Below, piece after piece: positions 34,301 through 42,777 of a stretch of 64,000 nucleotides of DNA. The notes beneath the pieces are model-generated. The model made no database searches. It was given only the letters and a program-made list of their open reading frames with translations, and was not told where the DNA came from. Source of the stretch: Bacteroidota bacterium. GTDB taxonomy: Bacteria > Bacteroidota > Bacteroidia > UKL13-3. Positions within the stretch are counted from its first letter, which is position 1. Each line of letters starts with the position of its first letter. The translations under genes were made by a program, and so were the position numbers. The DNA lies in assembly GCA_947477885.1 (NCBI GenBank), contig CANJUD010000012.1, forward strand, positions 1 to 64,000. Reading direction: 5' to 3'.

Positions 34301-34365
34301 AAAAAAACAAGACTAATTAGCGACAAGAAAGTACCAATTGACCTGCGGTTGGATAAAATTTGCAT
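31333..34365 (-). CDS. M1 family metallopeptidase, large
   Basis: 1010 residues. Signal peptide ends around residue 29 (PSHAQQ). M1 hallmarks: the exopeptidase loop GGGMEYPT (GAMEN-like), then the zinc motif HEVGHNWFYGI with 18 residues to the second Glu in DEGINSFYE (HExxH-x18-E, residues ~376-402). The N-terminal ~200 residues are the M1 beta-sandwich, and the C-terminal ~400 residues hold beta-rich sequence that resembles an outer-membrane or linker extension rather than an ERAP tail. It sits in the envelope or is exported. A TAnnTTTG element is at 34411-34418. Confidence 0.92.
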   Translation of the reverse strand: MQILSNRRSIGTFLSLISLVFFNNLPSHAQQVSKQSTWQQQCDYDIEVKLDDIKRQLNGKIKMAYTNNSPETLREIYIHLWPNAYQNNETEFAKQQVQNGSLDFYFAPDSCKGYIDSLSFFVNGIAAKNKMDKFSKTQPTLGGLGTDFVLLILPMPLAPGDACTIETPFRVQIPKVFSRLGWGYDKETENYNFNITQWYPKPAVYDAAGWNPIPYLDQGEFYSEFGSFNVKITVPTKYIIAATGNEQSKINNNDGTTTSIYKQDKVHDFAWFANPDFRIVSEDIILKSGRKVVSKVYYIAKTKKITDKDAFDKTKSYSRALKTIKNTVEFLGSHVGEYPYDVVTVVQGPLLAGGGMEYPTITVMPTLDATTIEHEVGHNWFYGILGSNEREHPWMDEGINSFYEDWYKNRLDSNNAVKTYAGVKELSDIDQHYILYQMQQFAGVDQQIEGHAADYTDGNYGAIVYGKTALVFNYLREYLGNEMMDKCMREYYNIWKFKHPLPGDIREVFERVSGKKLDWFFDILIGTTKTVDYKLVKAKQLQDKLYITIKNKGGVESPVFINTKTKIGEEKAYTFEGFKGKKTFEVPCNDWKWVKIDTGHYMMENNLKNNYIKRGFLFKGKEPSHIKLLGIGQSNDHNIYLDPMILANKYDGLMLGFMLSNEIVPLRSLQYTLMPVYGFKSQRLGGMGDVTKFIKTGKKKIYMVEVGVNFRRFSSGKIKVSKNNNDTLISYSRTDLYVKLLFGKKNPRSLRDNNLTFGILGIEESGKNIQTTSRVMSFSTYTYIEFNSKDNSKLNPITYQVKALTGNTSRLQATASGHFNFNIKKKLYYRFFGGIVKSNSTYLGDRSNLYASGNSGMQDFTYDHLMPGRNEQVYGNNIWSQQVLTRDGNMHIPMAGNFMSSSWLTAANFELPLPGKIPFRIYADVSVYNGLNLSTKTEAVTSLYCAGISLPIIDKGLTIYIPLLYSKSMHDFYKLNPSIYKSFFNTICFNLDLNRINSTHRKNIRINNFM

Positions 34366-34410
34366 CAGGTTTATTACGTTTTTTTAATTATCTTTGAATT
34401 TAAACGACGG

Positions 34411-34418
34411 CAAATATA
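34411..34418 (-). promoter_or_regulatory. Bacteroidota -7 element for the M1 peptidase/esterase operon
   Basis: Minus strand TATATTTG, about 46 bases before the ATG at 34365. Confidence 0.5.
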
Positions 34419-34445
34419 AGCCTGTTACGATATTATTAATAGCAT

Positions 34446-35843
34446 ATGAAGATGCAAGAACAACCAGAAGATAAAGAACTACTCTCATTGGTAGAAGCCT
34501 TTGAAAAATCGCTGAATAGCAGTAACAGTGCGTATTTCGACGAGGAGCAGTTGGAGGATATTATAGAATTTTATATGAGTCGCAACAATTTAAAGCGTGC
34601 TGATATTGCTGTTACCAAAGCTGAAGAGACATTCCCCTACTCCACTACATTTCTAATTAAAAAAGCCAGCATCCGGCTAATGGAAGGCAAGCTAATATTA
34701 GCCAGGCAACATATAGAAAAAGCTGAATCGCTTGAGCCTCTTAACCCAGACGTGATGTTACTAAAAGCGGAACTCGCTTCACAAAACGACCAATATGAAG
34801 ATGCGGAACAGTGGTTTGAAAAAGCCTTAGAGTATGCCGAAGATGTTAATGATATATATTTTGGAATGGCGGTAATTTATCTCAATGCCATGCGTTTTGA
34901 AAAAGCTGCGAATACCTTCGAAAAAATATTGGAAACCGAGGCAGAAAATGTTCATGCATTATATGAAATGGCACTTTGTTATCACGAGTTGGGAAGATAT
35001 AATGATGCCATTCGTGCATTTAATAAATATATAGATATCGAACCTTATTCTGCATTTGCATGGTACAACTTGGGAAGTAGTTATGCTTCCAAAGGCTCGC
35101 CACAAAAGGCCATTGAAGCTTTTGATTATGCCACTATTATAGATGATGGTTTTTCATCGGCATGGTATAATAAGGGCAATGCACAATACGAATCGGGTCA
35201 GTACGAATTTGCAATTGAAAGCTATAAAAAAGTAATAGAACTAGAAGGCGATGATGCCACCACTTATTGCAATTTGGGCAATTGTTATCATGCTTTAAAT
35301 TTATTTGGATTGGCAATGGGTTACTTTAAGAAAGCACTCAAACTAAATCCAAAAAGCAGCGATGGGATTTTCGGGCTTGCATTAATTGCTCACGAAAGAC
35401 AAAACTATGATGAGGCAGAAGTATTATTGCAAAGGGCCATTAAACAAGACCCGCACAACAGCGAATACCATGGGGCTTACGGCGATTTATTATATGAAAA
35501 AGGATTGCCACTTGATGCTGTAAAAGAATATCAAGCTGCAATAGATTTGGACCCAGATGATACTGATGCATGGACTTATATGAGTAGTTGTTATAAAGAG
35601 GAAGGCATGATAGAAGAAGCTTGCGAAACGCTAGTTAATGCAATAAAAACTGTCCCCGATGAATATAGTTTTTACTTTATGTTAGCTGCAAATTATTTAG
35701 AGGCGGACCAAACAAGAGCCGAAGGAATGGATTGGCTGCAACGTGCCATCAAACATAGTAAAGACAAAGAAGGCTTGTTCAAAATAAATCCCGACTTGCG
35801 AGATGATGACCAGATTGTGGAGTTTATTAAGGGGTTGAAATAG
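34446..35843 (+). CDS. Cytoplasmic TPR-repeat protein
   Basis: 465 residues with no signal peptide. About ten TPR repeats, with the canonical W-x-x-[LG]-G-x(2)-Y pattern, e.g. SAFAWYNLGSSYASKG, SAWYNKGNAQYESGQYEFA and TYCNLGNCYHALNLFGLAM. A TPR-only scaffold with acidic N-terminus. It is widespread in Bacteroidota beside envelope genes, but a partner cannot be named from the sequence. Confidence 0.88.
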   Translation: MKMQEQPEDKELLSLVEAFEKSLNSSNSAYFDEEQLEDIIEFYMSRNNLKRADIAVTKAEETFPYSTTFLIKKASIRLMEGKLILARQHIEKAESLEPLNPDVMLLKAELASQNDQYEDAEQWFEKALEYAEDVNDIYFGMAVIYLNAMRFEKAANTFEKILETEAENVHALYEMALCYHELGRYNDAIRAFNKYIDIEPYSAFAWYNLGSSYASKGSPQKAIEAFDYATIIDDGFSSAWYNKGNAQYESGQYEFAIESYKKVIELEGDDATTYCNLGNCYHALNLFGLAMGYFKKALKLNPKSSDGIFGLALIAHERQNYDEAEVLLQRAIKQDPHNSEYHGAYGDLLYEKGLPLDAVKEYQAAIDLDPDDTDAWTYMSSCYKEEGMIEEACETLVNAIKTVPDEYSFYFMLAANYLEADQTRAEGMDWLQRAIKHSKDKEGLFKINPDLRDDDQIVEFIKGLK

Positions 35844-35893
35844 TATATATAATTACGAATTGGTAATTACGAATTACGAATGCTGTTTTATGT

Positions 35894-35976
35894 CCTGCCT
35901 CTGGTTGGTGTTTTCACAGACTAGAATCTGAAACTGTCAAGTTTGTGTTTGGTGAAAACACCAAACCACAGGCAGG
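35894..35976. repeat. Inverted repeat with ~24-bp imperfect arms
   Basis: Left arm 35894-35917 (CCTGCCTCTGGTTGGTGTTT...) and right arm 35952-35976, with one mismatch and one bulge. It lies between two convergent genes (TPR and the CoA-ligase-like gene). A short array of ATTACGAATT units precedes it (35852-35880). Confidence 0.8.
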
Positions 35977-35996
35977 TAAAAACGCTAAAAGCGGTA

Positions 35997-37313
35997 TTAC
36001 AACTGCGACAAAATCAACTGCGGCTTGCCTGAGGGAGTTGAGGGTATATGATCCACTTCTATATATTCAATGGGAAATTTCTCTTGCAAATGCTCGTGAA
36101 TAATTTGCGTAATTTTATCTAATACAGACTGATTGAATCCCGTATCTTTTATATATTCAAATTGTATAGAATCTAAATTTTTTTGTATGACACGAAATTG
36201 CTTTATTTCTGGAAAATGTTCTAATATTCCAGTAAAAAAATGAACTATCATAAATTTATTAGAACGTGTTTTTACAATATCTGTATCACGTCCAATTATT
36301 TTTTCGAGTATGGGGAAATCCATTCCGCAATCACACTTTTTCTCATCAGGTGCAAGGATGGCCAAATCTCCCAAATAATATCTGATTAAGGGCATGGAGA
36401 AACTATCCAAACGTGTTACCACTACCTTGCCCAATTGACCCGCTGGTACTGGGTTTCCATCATCATCCAAAATCTCAACATATACATGCGGACTCATGAT
36501 ATGCATTTGCCCATGACTACATTGCCCAGCTATCATAAATCCCTCCGTGCAACCATAGGTATCATATACTTTTGCACCAAATTGTTTCTCTAATAATTGA
36601 CGATAATGTGGAAACATTTTATCGCCCCAACTAATAGCAGAATCAAATTTTAAATCTTTTATATTGTTTCTTTCTGCAATACTTGCATATACATATAAAC
36701 TAGAGGCATAACCGCCCAAATGTTTGAATTTTTTCTTGGAGAGTTTTTTTAATTTATCAGCAGCTTCTTGTTCGGTAATATTATAGGCAACTACATATTC
36801 GGTATTCAATAAAATATCTTTAATACGCTTCACTACGCCTCGCTTAGGCGACATGCCTGTTTGCATAAATGCATTTCCAAATTTGTATCCTGCCCACTCC
36901 CACCACAATGTTTGTATCGCTTGTGATAGTGATGCTTCTGCTTTCGATAAATATACTTGCCCTTGTATACCACTTGAGCCACTGCTTTTCTCAACAATCA
37001 GTTTCGATTTATCGCCCACTACAAAATCATCTTCGTGTAATTTTATCTCGTTTTTATATAATACTGGAAATTCTAAAATATCATCATAAGCCTCTCTGCT
37101 TAATTCAATGTTTTTCTTTTTGTAATAGGGTACATGATTGCATGCATAATCCAATATATAACCCAAACGTTCTTTCTGTATTTGCTTCAATTCTGCACTG
37201 CTCAATTTTTGAAAACCCCTCCACTCATCCAAGTGGTGCATGTATTTGGTGCCCAATACAAAATCGCCCAAGGGCAGCACAATTGATTCCAAAAATTTAT
37301 TATAGATTGACAT
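35997..37313 (-). CDS. Phenylacetate-CoA ligase family (PaaK/CapK-like)
   Basis: 438 residues. The adenylate-forming motif is SSGSSGIQGQVYLSKAEAS (~110-128), the YDTYGCTEGF motif (~250) and LIRYYLGDLAIL follow, and a KCDCGMDFPILEKIIGRDTDIV motif holds the hinge Asp. The C-terminus ends in HIPSTPSGKPQLI, containing the Gly-Lys near the end. Such genes activate aryl or fatty acids, and some act in capsular polysaccharide gene clusters (CapK). Substrate unknown; no phenylacetate pathway gene is nearby. Confidence 0.78.
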   Translation of the reverse strand: MSIYNKFLESIVLPLGDFVLGTKYMHHLDEWRGFQKLSSAELKQIQKERLGYILDYACNHVPYYKKKNIELSREAYDDILEFPVLYKNEIKLHEDDFVVGDKSKLIVEKSSGSSGIQGQVYLSKAEASLSQAIQTLWWEWAGYKFGNAFMQTGMSPKRGVVKRIKDILLNTEYVVAYNITEQEAADKLKKLSKKKFKHLGGYASSLYVYASIAERNNIKDLKFDSAISWGDKMFPHYRQLLEKQFGAKVYDTYGCTEGFMIAGQCSHGQMHIMSPHVYVEILDDDGNPVPAGQLGKVVVTRLDSFSMPLIRYYLGDLAILAPDEKKCDCGMDFPILEKIIGRDTDIVKTRSNKFMIVHFFTGILEHFPEIKQFRVIQKNLDSIQFEYIKDTGFNQSVLDKITQIIHEHLQEKFPIEYIEVDHIPSTPSGKPQLILSQL

Positions 37314-37321
37314 TTAGGGTG

Positions 37322-37329
37322 CAAATATA
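37322..37329 (-). promoter_or_regulatory. Bacteroidota -7 element for the PaaK-like gene
   Basis: Minus strand TATATTTG ends nine bases before the ATG (37313). A second possible element, TACTTTTG, lies at 37343-37350. Confidence 0.45.
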
Positions 37330-37399
37330 ATATCAATTAACACAAAAGTATATTATGGCAAGGTATCTTTACACTTGTGGTTAAATAAAATGATATGTT

Positions 37400-37664
37400 A
37401 TGAAATATTTACTGATTAATATTTTTCTATTCAGCGTGTTTAGTATGCTTGGGCAAACAGCTTCAGACTATTATAATCAAGCAAAAACAAAAGAAGGATT
37501 GCAAGATTATACTATAGTTACCAAGGCAAAGTGAGGAATTTTACGAAAGAGGCAATTCCAAAATAAGATTAAAAGACCATAAAGGTGCTTGCAAAGATTG
37601 GCATATAGCGGCAAATTTTTTTTACAAACCAGCATTTAAAAAATTAAAACAGTATTACAACTAA
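37400..37664 (+). pseudogene. Broken TPR-type small secreted protein
   Basis: From ATG 37400 the frame gives a signal peptide and MKYLLINIFLFSVFSMLGQ, then TASDYYNQAKTKEGLQDYT, and stops at TGA 37532-37534. A second frame (from 37533, +1) continues EEFYERGNSKIRLKDHKGACKDW and runs to the TAA at 37662. Both parts match the ends of a Bacteroidota secreted TPR protein (Y-x2-A-x4-...YY-x-RGNSK...A-C-x-DW-x2-A). The junction lacks the expected middle of the TPR, so a deletion plus frameshift is likely. Too short for ordinary ORF calling. Confidence 0.6.
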
Positions 37665-37852
37665 TCTATATAATTGTTTGATAACTAAATCGGATATTAG
37701 ACCCTTAATAATTCCATACATCACTTCTAGGGTTAGTTTGTATATCCAAGCTAGGGAAACCGAAGCAATATCCATTGGAGCATAATCCTAGAGTGGAGAT
37801 TGCCACGTCGTCCCGAATGCATTCGAGATCCTCGCAATGACGGCAATAAATA
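37665..37852. other. Intergenic repeats
   Basis: Contains the perfect 12-bp palindrome CGAATGCATTCG at 37814-37825 and the recurrent TCCTCGCAATGACGGC motif (37829-37844). Confidence 0.5.
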
Positions 37853-37890
37853 AAAAAGCAGCCCTGAAATTAATCAGAACTGCTTTTTAT
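37853..37890 (-). terminator. Rho-independent terminator of the lipoprotein at 37906
   Basis: Minus strand AAAAAGCAG...CTGCTTTTTT around an inner CTGA/TCAG stem, 16 bases past the stop codon. Confidence 0.7.
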
Positions 37891-37905
37891 TATAATAGTA
37901 TTTAC

Positions 37906-38313
37906 TTATTGCACATTCAATGTTAATGTAACCTGATTGGTTAAACCATCACGATTAACTACCGTAAAAGTATATTTTTCTGTGAGAGAGGCAGTACCAA
38001 CTACAATGGTGAAATCTTTTGCATACGCATCGGCATCGCCACCGCTTAGGGTTTGTTGGTCGAAGCTTGTGGCATTTGCACCATTGATACTTTTGGTAGC
38101 ACTAAATGTTTTAAGCACGTCCTTGTCTTCTGATTTTGATGCATTAATTCCGATTACAATTGTTTCCCCCTTGGCCACCGTTTTGTCGGCTGACACATAC
38201 GAACCGCCTGTTTTGAAAGAAATGTTTGGTAATTTACCTGAATCTTTTGTGCATGATGCAATAATGGCAATTGCTGCAAAAAGTATAATAATTGATTTGA
38301 TATTTTTATTCAT
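37906..38313 (-). CDS. Small lipoprotein of unknown function
   Basis: 135 residues. Lipoprotein signal: IIILFAAIAIIASC with the acylated Cys at residue ~21. The mature part is mostly beta-strand-like with a VAKGETIVIGINASKSED and a C-terminal NQVTLTLNVQ, so an Ig-like sandwich on the outer membrane is likely. No domain is recognised. Terminator downstream; GC palindromes at 38341-38354 and 38390-38403 lie upstream. Confidence 0.65.
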   Translation of the reverse strand: MNKNIKSIIILFAAIAIIASCTKDSGKLPNISFKTGGSYVSADKTVAKGETIVIGINASKSEDKDVLKTFSATKSINGANATSFDQQTLSGGDADAYAKDFTIVVGTASLTEKYTFTVVNRDGLTNQVTLTLNVQ

Positions 38314-38340
38314 AATGTTATTTGTTTTTTGATATTCATG

Positions 38341-38403
38341 TTCGCCGGGGCGAAGAAGATTTAATTGTTGTATTTTTTAGAATTGTTATTCCGCCGCGGC
38401 GGA
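38341..38403. repeat. Two GC palindromes, TTCGCCGGGGCGAA and TCCGCCGCGGCGGA
   Basis: 38341-38354 is one mismatch from the perfect family palindrome; 38390-38403 is identical to 19760-19773. They sit upstream of a lipoprotein. Confidence 0.8.
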
Positions 38404-38428
38404 TGATAATGATTTTTAAGTTTTGCTT

Positions 38429-38950
38429 TCATATTATGAAAAATTCTGGTGGCTCCGATTCAGTATGAGCATAGCCCATACAAAGCTGTGCATTATTTCT
38501 ATGATGGAATCTATTAAAAAGGTAGTTATTATTACTTTCTTTGTTGGCTACTTCAAAAAATAAATCTGGAAAAACCTTGAGTTGTTGTTTTTGTTTTGAT
38601 GGAACAATAGGACTTGAGGAATCGTCTTTATTCAATTCTGAAATATACCTTAATGTATTTTGCTCAGAGACATCAGCAAGTACTTCAAGTTCCTGGTCAG
38701 CATGATTACCTGATATCACATCATATAAAATCCCATCTATCCTCACTTCCCCTTCATTCATCCATTGCACTTTATGACTATTGGCGTTGATATTTATTCG
38801 TATGGTTTGGTATTTATTCAAGCTTTCTGTATCGTTTTTAGTCATACCCAAACAACAGGTGATTATAGCACTTCCAAATATACTCGAGCACCACAATACC
38901 AATATGAGTATCATAGTAACAGGCTGGCGATAGGTATATCGGTTTAGCAT
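38429..38950 (-). CDS. Hypothetical exported protein beside a TonB receptor
   Basis: 173 residues, not recognised. N-terminal hydrophobic segment (residues ~12-33, LILVLWCSSIFGSAIITCCLG) with a Cys pair that could be a signal peptide end or a metal-binding pair. The C-terminal half has several His and Cys (FHHRNNAQLCMGYAHTESEPPEFF). It begins right after the TonB receptor stop (one base gap), so it is in the same transcript. A role in handling what the receptor imports is possible but unproven. Confidence 0.5.
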   Translation of the reverse strand: MLNRYTYRQPVTMILILVLWCSSIFGSAIITCCLGMTKNDTESLNKYQTIRININANSHKVQWMNEGEVRIDGILYDVISGNHADQELEVLADVSEQNTLRYISELNKDDSSSPIVPSKQKQQLKVFPDLFFEVANKESNNNYLFNRFHHRNNAQLCMGYAHTESEPPEFFII

Positions 38951-38951
38951 C

Positions 38952-40985
38952 TTAGTTGGGATACAAATATAGTTTACAAGTTACCATAAAATTAACACCG
39001 GGGTTATACAAGCCATAATATTTCAAGCGTGAAAGATGGTCGAAGTAGGCAGTATTGGCAAGGTTGCGGCCTGATATGTATATATGCAATGGGTTACCTT
39101 TATAAGTAGTTTCAATACCTGCAGCAATATTGCATAAAACATAACCCAATGTGGCGGTTTCAAAAACTGCTTTATGTATTTGCGATGCATAAAATTCAGC
39201 ATCAGGTTCTATGTATACTTTTTTCTTTGCGATACTTTTCTCATATCGAATTCCCCATTTCATTTTGTTGGCAGGGATAAATGGCAAATAGCCACCATCA
39301 GCCTTAATGCCTGTTACTGTTGCAAATGAGCCATTCACTGAAATATTTTTTATATAGGTTGGTGTATATTTAACTATCGCTTCGCCACCATATAATTTTG
39401 CATTTTGTTGCTGATATTTATATACTACGTAAAAACTTTGCCATTTCTCGGTAGTGGGATTCAAATATATATAATTGAAAAACTTATTATAATAAGCTGA
39501 CAAGCTAAAGAACAAAGTTTTGTTATGAAATTCTAAACTTATATCGCCATTCAAATTCTGTTCTATTTTCATATTGGGGTCGCCTAGCTCATAACGATAC
39601 ACACCTTCGTGCAGGCCATTGGAAGCCAGTTCAGCAAGATTCGGACTTCTAAAACCAGAAGATACATTGCATTTGAAATTTATTTTTTTTGTGGGATAAA
39701 ATGAAGTCCCAAAAATTCCATTTACTGAAGGTCTTTGCATCAAAAATGGAAATATCTGATAATCTTTTATAGGCGTATTTAACGAACGTGTATATAATGT
39801 TTTTATACTTTTATAATTGCCCCCCAATCCCAATTCTATGATAGCTTTCTTAAATTGCTGCCGCACATAGCCTGATAGCGAGGCTTCAGCCATATTGGCA
39901 TCGGGTATTATAATACGTCCGCCGTAGTTGGTATTGTTCTCGAAGGTGAGTTGTGTATTGGTAGCTATAGTGGTTTTTTCTGATATATTCTTTTCCCATT
40001 TTGCCGTTCCCAATATGGAAATAAGATGCATATTTAAACTTATGTGCCCGCTACCTTCATCTTCCATCCTTAAATTAGATTGAAACCCTGCATTTACCTT
40101 TAATATAGATTTTTTTAGAAAAAATGTATTCTTCGAATTGAATATATTGAGCATCACCGTATGATGAGGATTGGCCATACTTCTACTCCAACGCTTGTCA
40201 GGTGTGATAAAACTATATATATCTTCCATAATAAATCCATAGTGATTCAGTGAAAAATTATATATATTTTCTTGTATTCTCTTTTTCTTTTTACAACCAT
40301 ATGCTGCTTTCAAATAATATCCATTTGAACGTGAATTGAGCACCCGGCTATTCTTCCCATCTGAATAATCGGCATGGCTTTCAATACCCAATCGCACGCG
40401 GCTCCAACGCTGTTTCTCCTTATTATAGTTTTTAAATCCGATATCTGTTAAAGTTCCACCGCTGTTGCTATAAAAACGAGTATTTATATCTATTACTTTT
40501 TTATGTGATGCATCTGGTTGTTCTTCTATAATATTAATCACACCACCTAATGCATCCGTTCCATATAATACAGAAGCAGGGCCTTTAATAATTTCTACTT
40601 TGTCAATGCCAATAAACGGGAGCCCCAGCCCATGCTCATCTTGCCACTGCTGGTTGTCGAATCTAAGTCCTGATAAAAGCACCAAAATCCTGTTTCCATA
40701 CAATCCACGTATTACAGGTTTTGATATAGAATTCCCTGTAGTCATCTGACTAATTCCAGGATTTTTCGCCAATGCATCAGATAAGTTAAATGGATTTTGC
40801 TGCTCAATTTTTTTGAGTTTCATTGTCTCTATATTTAAAGAATTTTTATATATAGGACTTTCGTTAATTCCAGTAATTACTACTTCCTTAAGTTCGTTCA
40901 AAGTATCTACTTGGGAAAAGAGATGCAATGGGGAAAAACATATAATAGTAAATATGAATTTGTATATATTATATTTTGTTTTCAA
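38952..40985 (-). CDS. TonB-dependent outer membrane receptor
   Basis: 677 residues from a TTG start that puts the signal peptide (residues 1-25, FIFTIICFSPLHLFSQ) first; there is no upstream ATG. A TonB-box-like region (LKEVVITGI) is followed by the plug domain: NPFNLSDALAKNPGISQ, KPVIRGLYGNRILVLLSG, and IDKVEIIKGPASVLYGTDALGGVINII. The rest is beta-barrel, ending PGVNFMVTCKLYLYPN, where the last residues differ from the usual terminal aromatic. There is no N-terminal carboxypeptidase-D-like domain and no SusD partner. The next gene on the strand is the hypothetical at 38429. Substrate unknown (siderophore, metal or vitamin). Confidence 0.9.
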   Translation of the reverse strand: MKTKYNIYKFIFTIICFSPLHLFSQVDTLNELKEVVITGINESPIYKNSLNIETMKLKKIEQQNPFNLSDALAKNPGISQMTTGNSISKPVIRGLYGNRILVLLSGLRFDNQQWQDEHGLGLPFIGIDKVEIIKGPASVLYGTDALGGVINIIEEQPDASHKKVIDINTRFYSNSGGTLTDIGFKNYNKEKQRWSRVRLGIESHADYSDGKNSRVLNSRSNGYYLKAAYGCKKKKRIQENIYNFSLNHYGFIMEDIYSFITPDKRWSRSMANPHHTVMLNIFNSKNTFFLKKSILKVNAGFQSNLRMEDEGSGHISLNMHLISILGTAKWEKNISEKTTIATNTQLTFENNTNYGGRIIIPDANMAEASLSGYVRQQFKKAIIELGLGGNYKSIKTLYTRSLNTPIKDYQIFPFLMQRPSVNGIFGTSFYPTKKINFKCNVSSGFRSPNLAELASNGLHEGVYRYELGDPNMKIEQNLNGDISLEFHNKTLFFSLSAYYNKFFNYIYLNPTTEKWQSFYVVYKYQQQNAKLYGGEAIVKYTPTYIKNISVNGSFATVTGIKADGGYLPFIPANKMKWGIRYEKSIAKKKVYIEPDAEFYASQIHKAVFETATLGYVLCNIAAGIETTYKGNPLHIYISGRNLANTAYFDHLSRLKYYGLYNPGVNFMVTCKLYLYPN

Positions 40986-41002
40986 TTTATAATTTCGCTT
41001 TT

Positions 41003-41043
41003 TGCATTCATCATTAACAATTAACCACTAGCCATTAACCCTC
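41003..41043. repeat. TTAATGGTTAATTG-type repeat
   Basis: Region CATTCATCATTAACAATTAACC... is related, inverted, to the start of the DUF4292 gene (54639-54675). It overlaps the end of the mutase gene. Confidence 0.4.
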
Positions 41044-42582
41044 ATATTCTCCAAAAGTTTTTCTAAACACATCTGCCACTTCGCCCAATGTTGCATAATT
41101 TGATACACTTTCTATAATACATGGCATTAAGTTGGTTCCGTCTTTGGCTTGCTGCTCTAGTGTTTCCAAGAGTTCAGTTACCTTAGTTTGATCACGTTGA
41201 CTTTTTACTTCGTTCAATCTTTTTATTTGACCTTCTCTTATACTATCATCTACTCTTAATATCGGAGTGTCCTGGTTATCGGGTTGTGTATATTTATTTA
41301 CACCTACTATAATAGTTTTTTCTGTCTCCACATTTTTCTGATGTATATAAGCTGCAGCTGCAATTTCTCTTTGCATAAATCCTTCTTCAATTGCTGAAAC
41401 AGATCCGCCCATATTGTCAATTCTTATAATATAATCTAAAGCCAATCGCTCCATTTCATCGGTCAAACTTTCTATATAATAACTACCGCCAAGTGGGTCA
41501 ACAGTTTGTGTTACGCCACTTTCATTTGCTATAATTTGTTGGGTTCTCAAAGCAATTTTCGCAGCAGCTTCCGTCGGCAAACTCAGTGCTTCATCAAATC
41601 CATTGGTATGCAAACTTTGCGTTCCTCCCATCACCGCCGACAATGCTTGCAGGGTAACACGTACTATATTATTTTGCGGTTGTTGGGCAGTTAATGTTGA
41701 GCCGCCAGTTTGTGTGTGAAATCGCAACATTTGTGCTTTCGGCTCTGTCGCTCCAAGCTCTTTTGTAATATTTGCCCAAATTCTTCTCGCTGCTCTAAAC
41801 TTTGCAACTTCTTCGAAAAAATTATTATGTGCATTAAAGAAAAATGACAAACGCGGAGCAAATGTATTAATATCTAATCCCTTGTCGATTGCGGCTTTCA
41901 GATAGGCTTTGCCGTTGCTCAAAGTAAAAGCTAACTCTTGCACCGCCGTAGAACCCGCCTCACGAATATGATAACCCGAAATGGAAATTGTATTCCATTT
42001 GGGAACTTCCTTGCCACAATATTCAAATACATCGGTTATTAAACGCATGCTTGGTTTAGGCGGATATATATAAGTGCCCCTTGCTGCATATTCTTTCAAA
42101 ATATCATTCTGTATAGTTCCACCAAGTTTTCTCACATCGCATCCGGTCTTTTTTCCCAGTGCTATATAAAACGCCAAAAGTGTGGATGCAGTTGCATTGA
42201 TAGTCATGGAGGTAGTGATCTGCTCAAGGTTAATTCCTTTGAACAATATTTCCATATCGGCCAATGAATCGATGGCTACACCAACTTTCCCCACTTCCCC
42301 ATCACTCATGGCATGGTCGCTATCATATCCAATCTGTGTAGGTAAATCGAAGGCGACGGAAAGGCCCATCGTTCCATTGTTCAGCAAATAGTGATAGCGT
42401 TTGTTCGATTCCTCAGCAGTTGAAAAACCTGCATACTGACGCATGGTCCACAGGCGGCCACGATACATATCTGGCTGCACACCCCGCGTGTAGGGAAACT
42501 CACCAGCATCTTCGGTATTGGGAATATGGGTTTTGTAAATCCTGTCTATCTCAATGCCCGAGGTGTTTTCAATTGGTTCCAT
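41035..42582 (-). CDS. Acyl-CoA mutase, catalytic subunit without a B12 domain
   Basis: 515 residues from ATG 42582 ([13 protein letters not shown]...); the longer frame to 42684 adds 34 residues that do not match the family. It is the TIM-barrel catalytic domain of the methylmalonyl-CoA mutase family: [72 protein letters not shown], and [20 protein letters not shown]. There is no C-terminal cobalamin domain, so it needs a separate B12-binding subunit that is not in this window. Methylmalonyl-CoA or a related acyl-CoA is the probable substrate. Confidence 0.88.
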   Translation of the reverse strand: MEPIENTSGIEIDRIYKTHIPNTEDAGEFPYTRGVQPDMYRGRLWTMRQYAGFSTAEESNKRYHYLLNNGTMGLSVAFDLPTQIGYDSDHAMSDGEVGKVGVAIDSLADMEILFKGINLEQITTSMTINATASTLLAFYIALGKKTGCDVRKLGGTIQNDILKEYAARGTYIYPPKPSMRLITDVFEYCGKEVPKWNTISISGYHIREAGSTAVQELAFTLSNGKAYLKAAIDKGLDINTFAPRLSFFFNAHNNFFEEVAKFRAARRIWANITKELGATEPKAQMLRFHTQTGGSTLTAQQPQNNIVRVTLQALSAVMGGTQSLHTNGFDEALSLPTEAAAKIALRTQQIIANESGVTQTVDPLGGSYYIESLTDEMERLALDYIIRIDNMGGSVSAIEEGFMQREIAAAAYIHQKNVETEKTIIVGVNKYTQPDNQDTPILRVDDSIREGQIKRLNEVKSQRDQTKVTELLETLEQQAKDGTNLMPCIIESVSNYATLGEVADVFRKTFGEYEG

Positions 42583-42740
42583 CAAATAATTTTTTTTGTA
42601 AATATATCTGCAAAGATGCTTGATTTGATAGGGCATTTCCAAACATAATTCGTCAGCATTTGTATGCATAAATAGACACCCCACATACTGCGGTTGAAAA
42701 ACAATGTGCTCCTCATCATATTGCTAACACATATCCCGTT

Positions 42741-42748
42741 TACTTTTG
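42741..42748 (+). promoter_or_regulatory. Bacteroidota promoter element upstream of 42778
   Basis: TACTTTTG, about 30 bases before the ATG. A possible -33 TTG lies near 42721. Confidence 0.5.
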
Positions 42749-42777
42749 CCAACTGAAATTTTAACGCGATAACTCAC

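Noticed and set aside
38429-38950. Copper/zinc-resistance HYC_CC_PP-type small protein next to the TonB receptor
   Set aside because: It has the Cys pair and a PP near the end but lacks the N-terminal HYC motif, so it was left as hypothetical.
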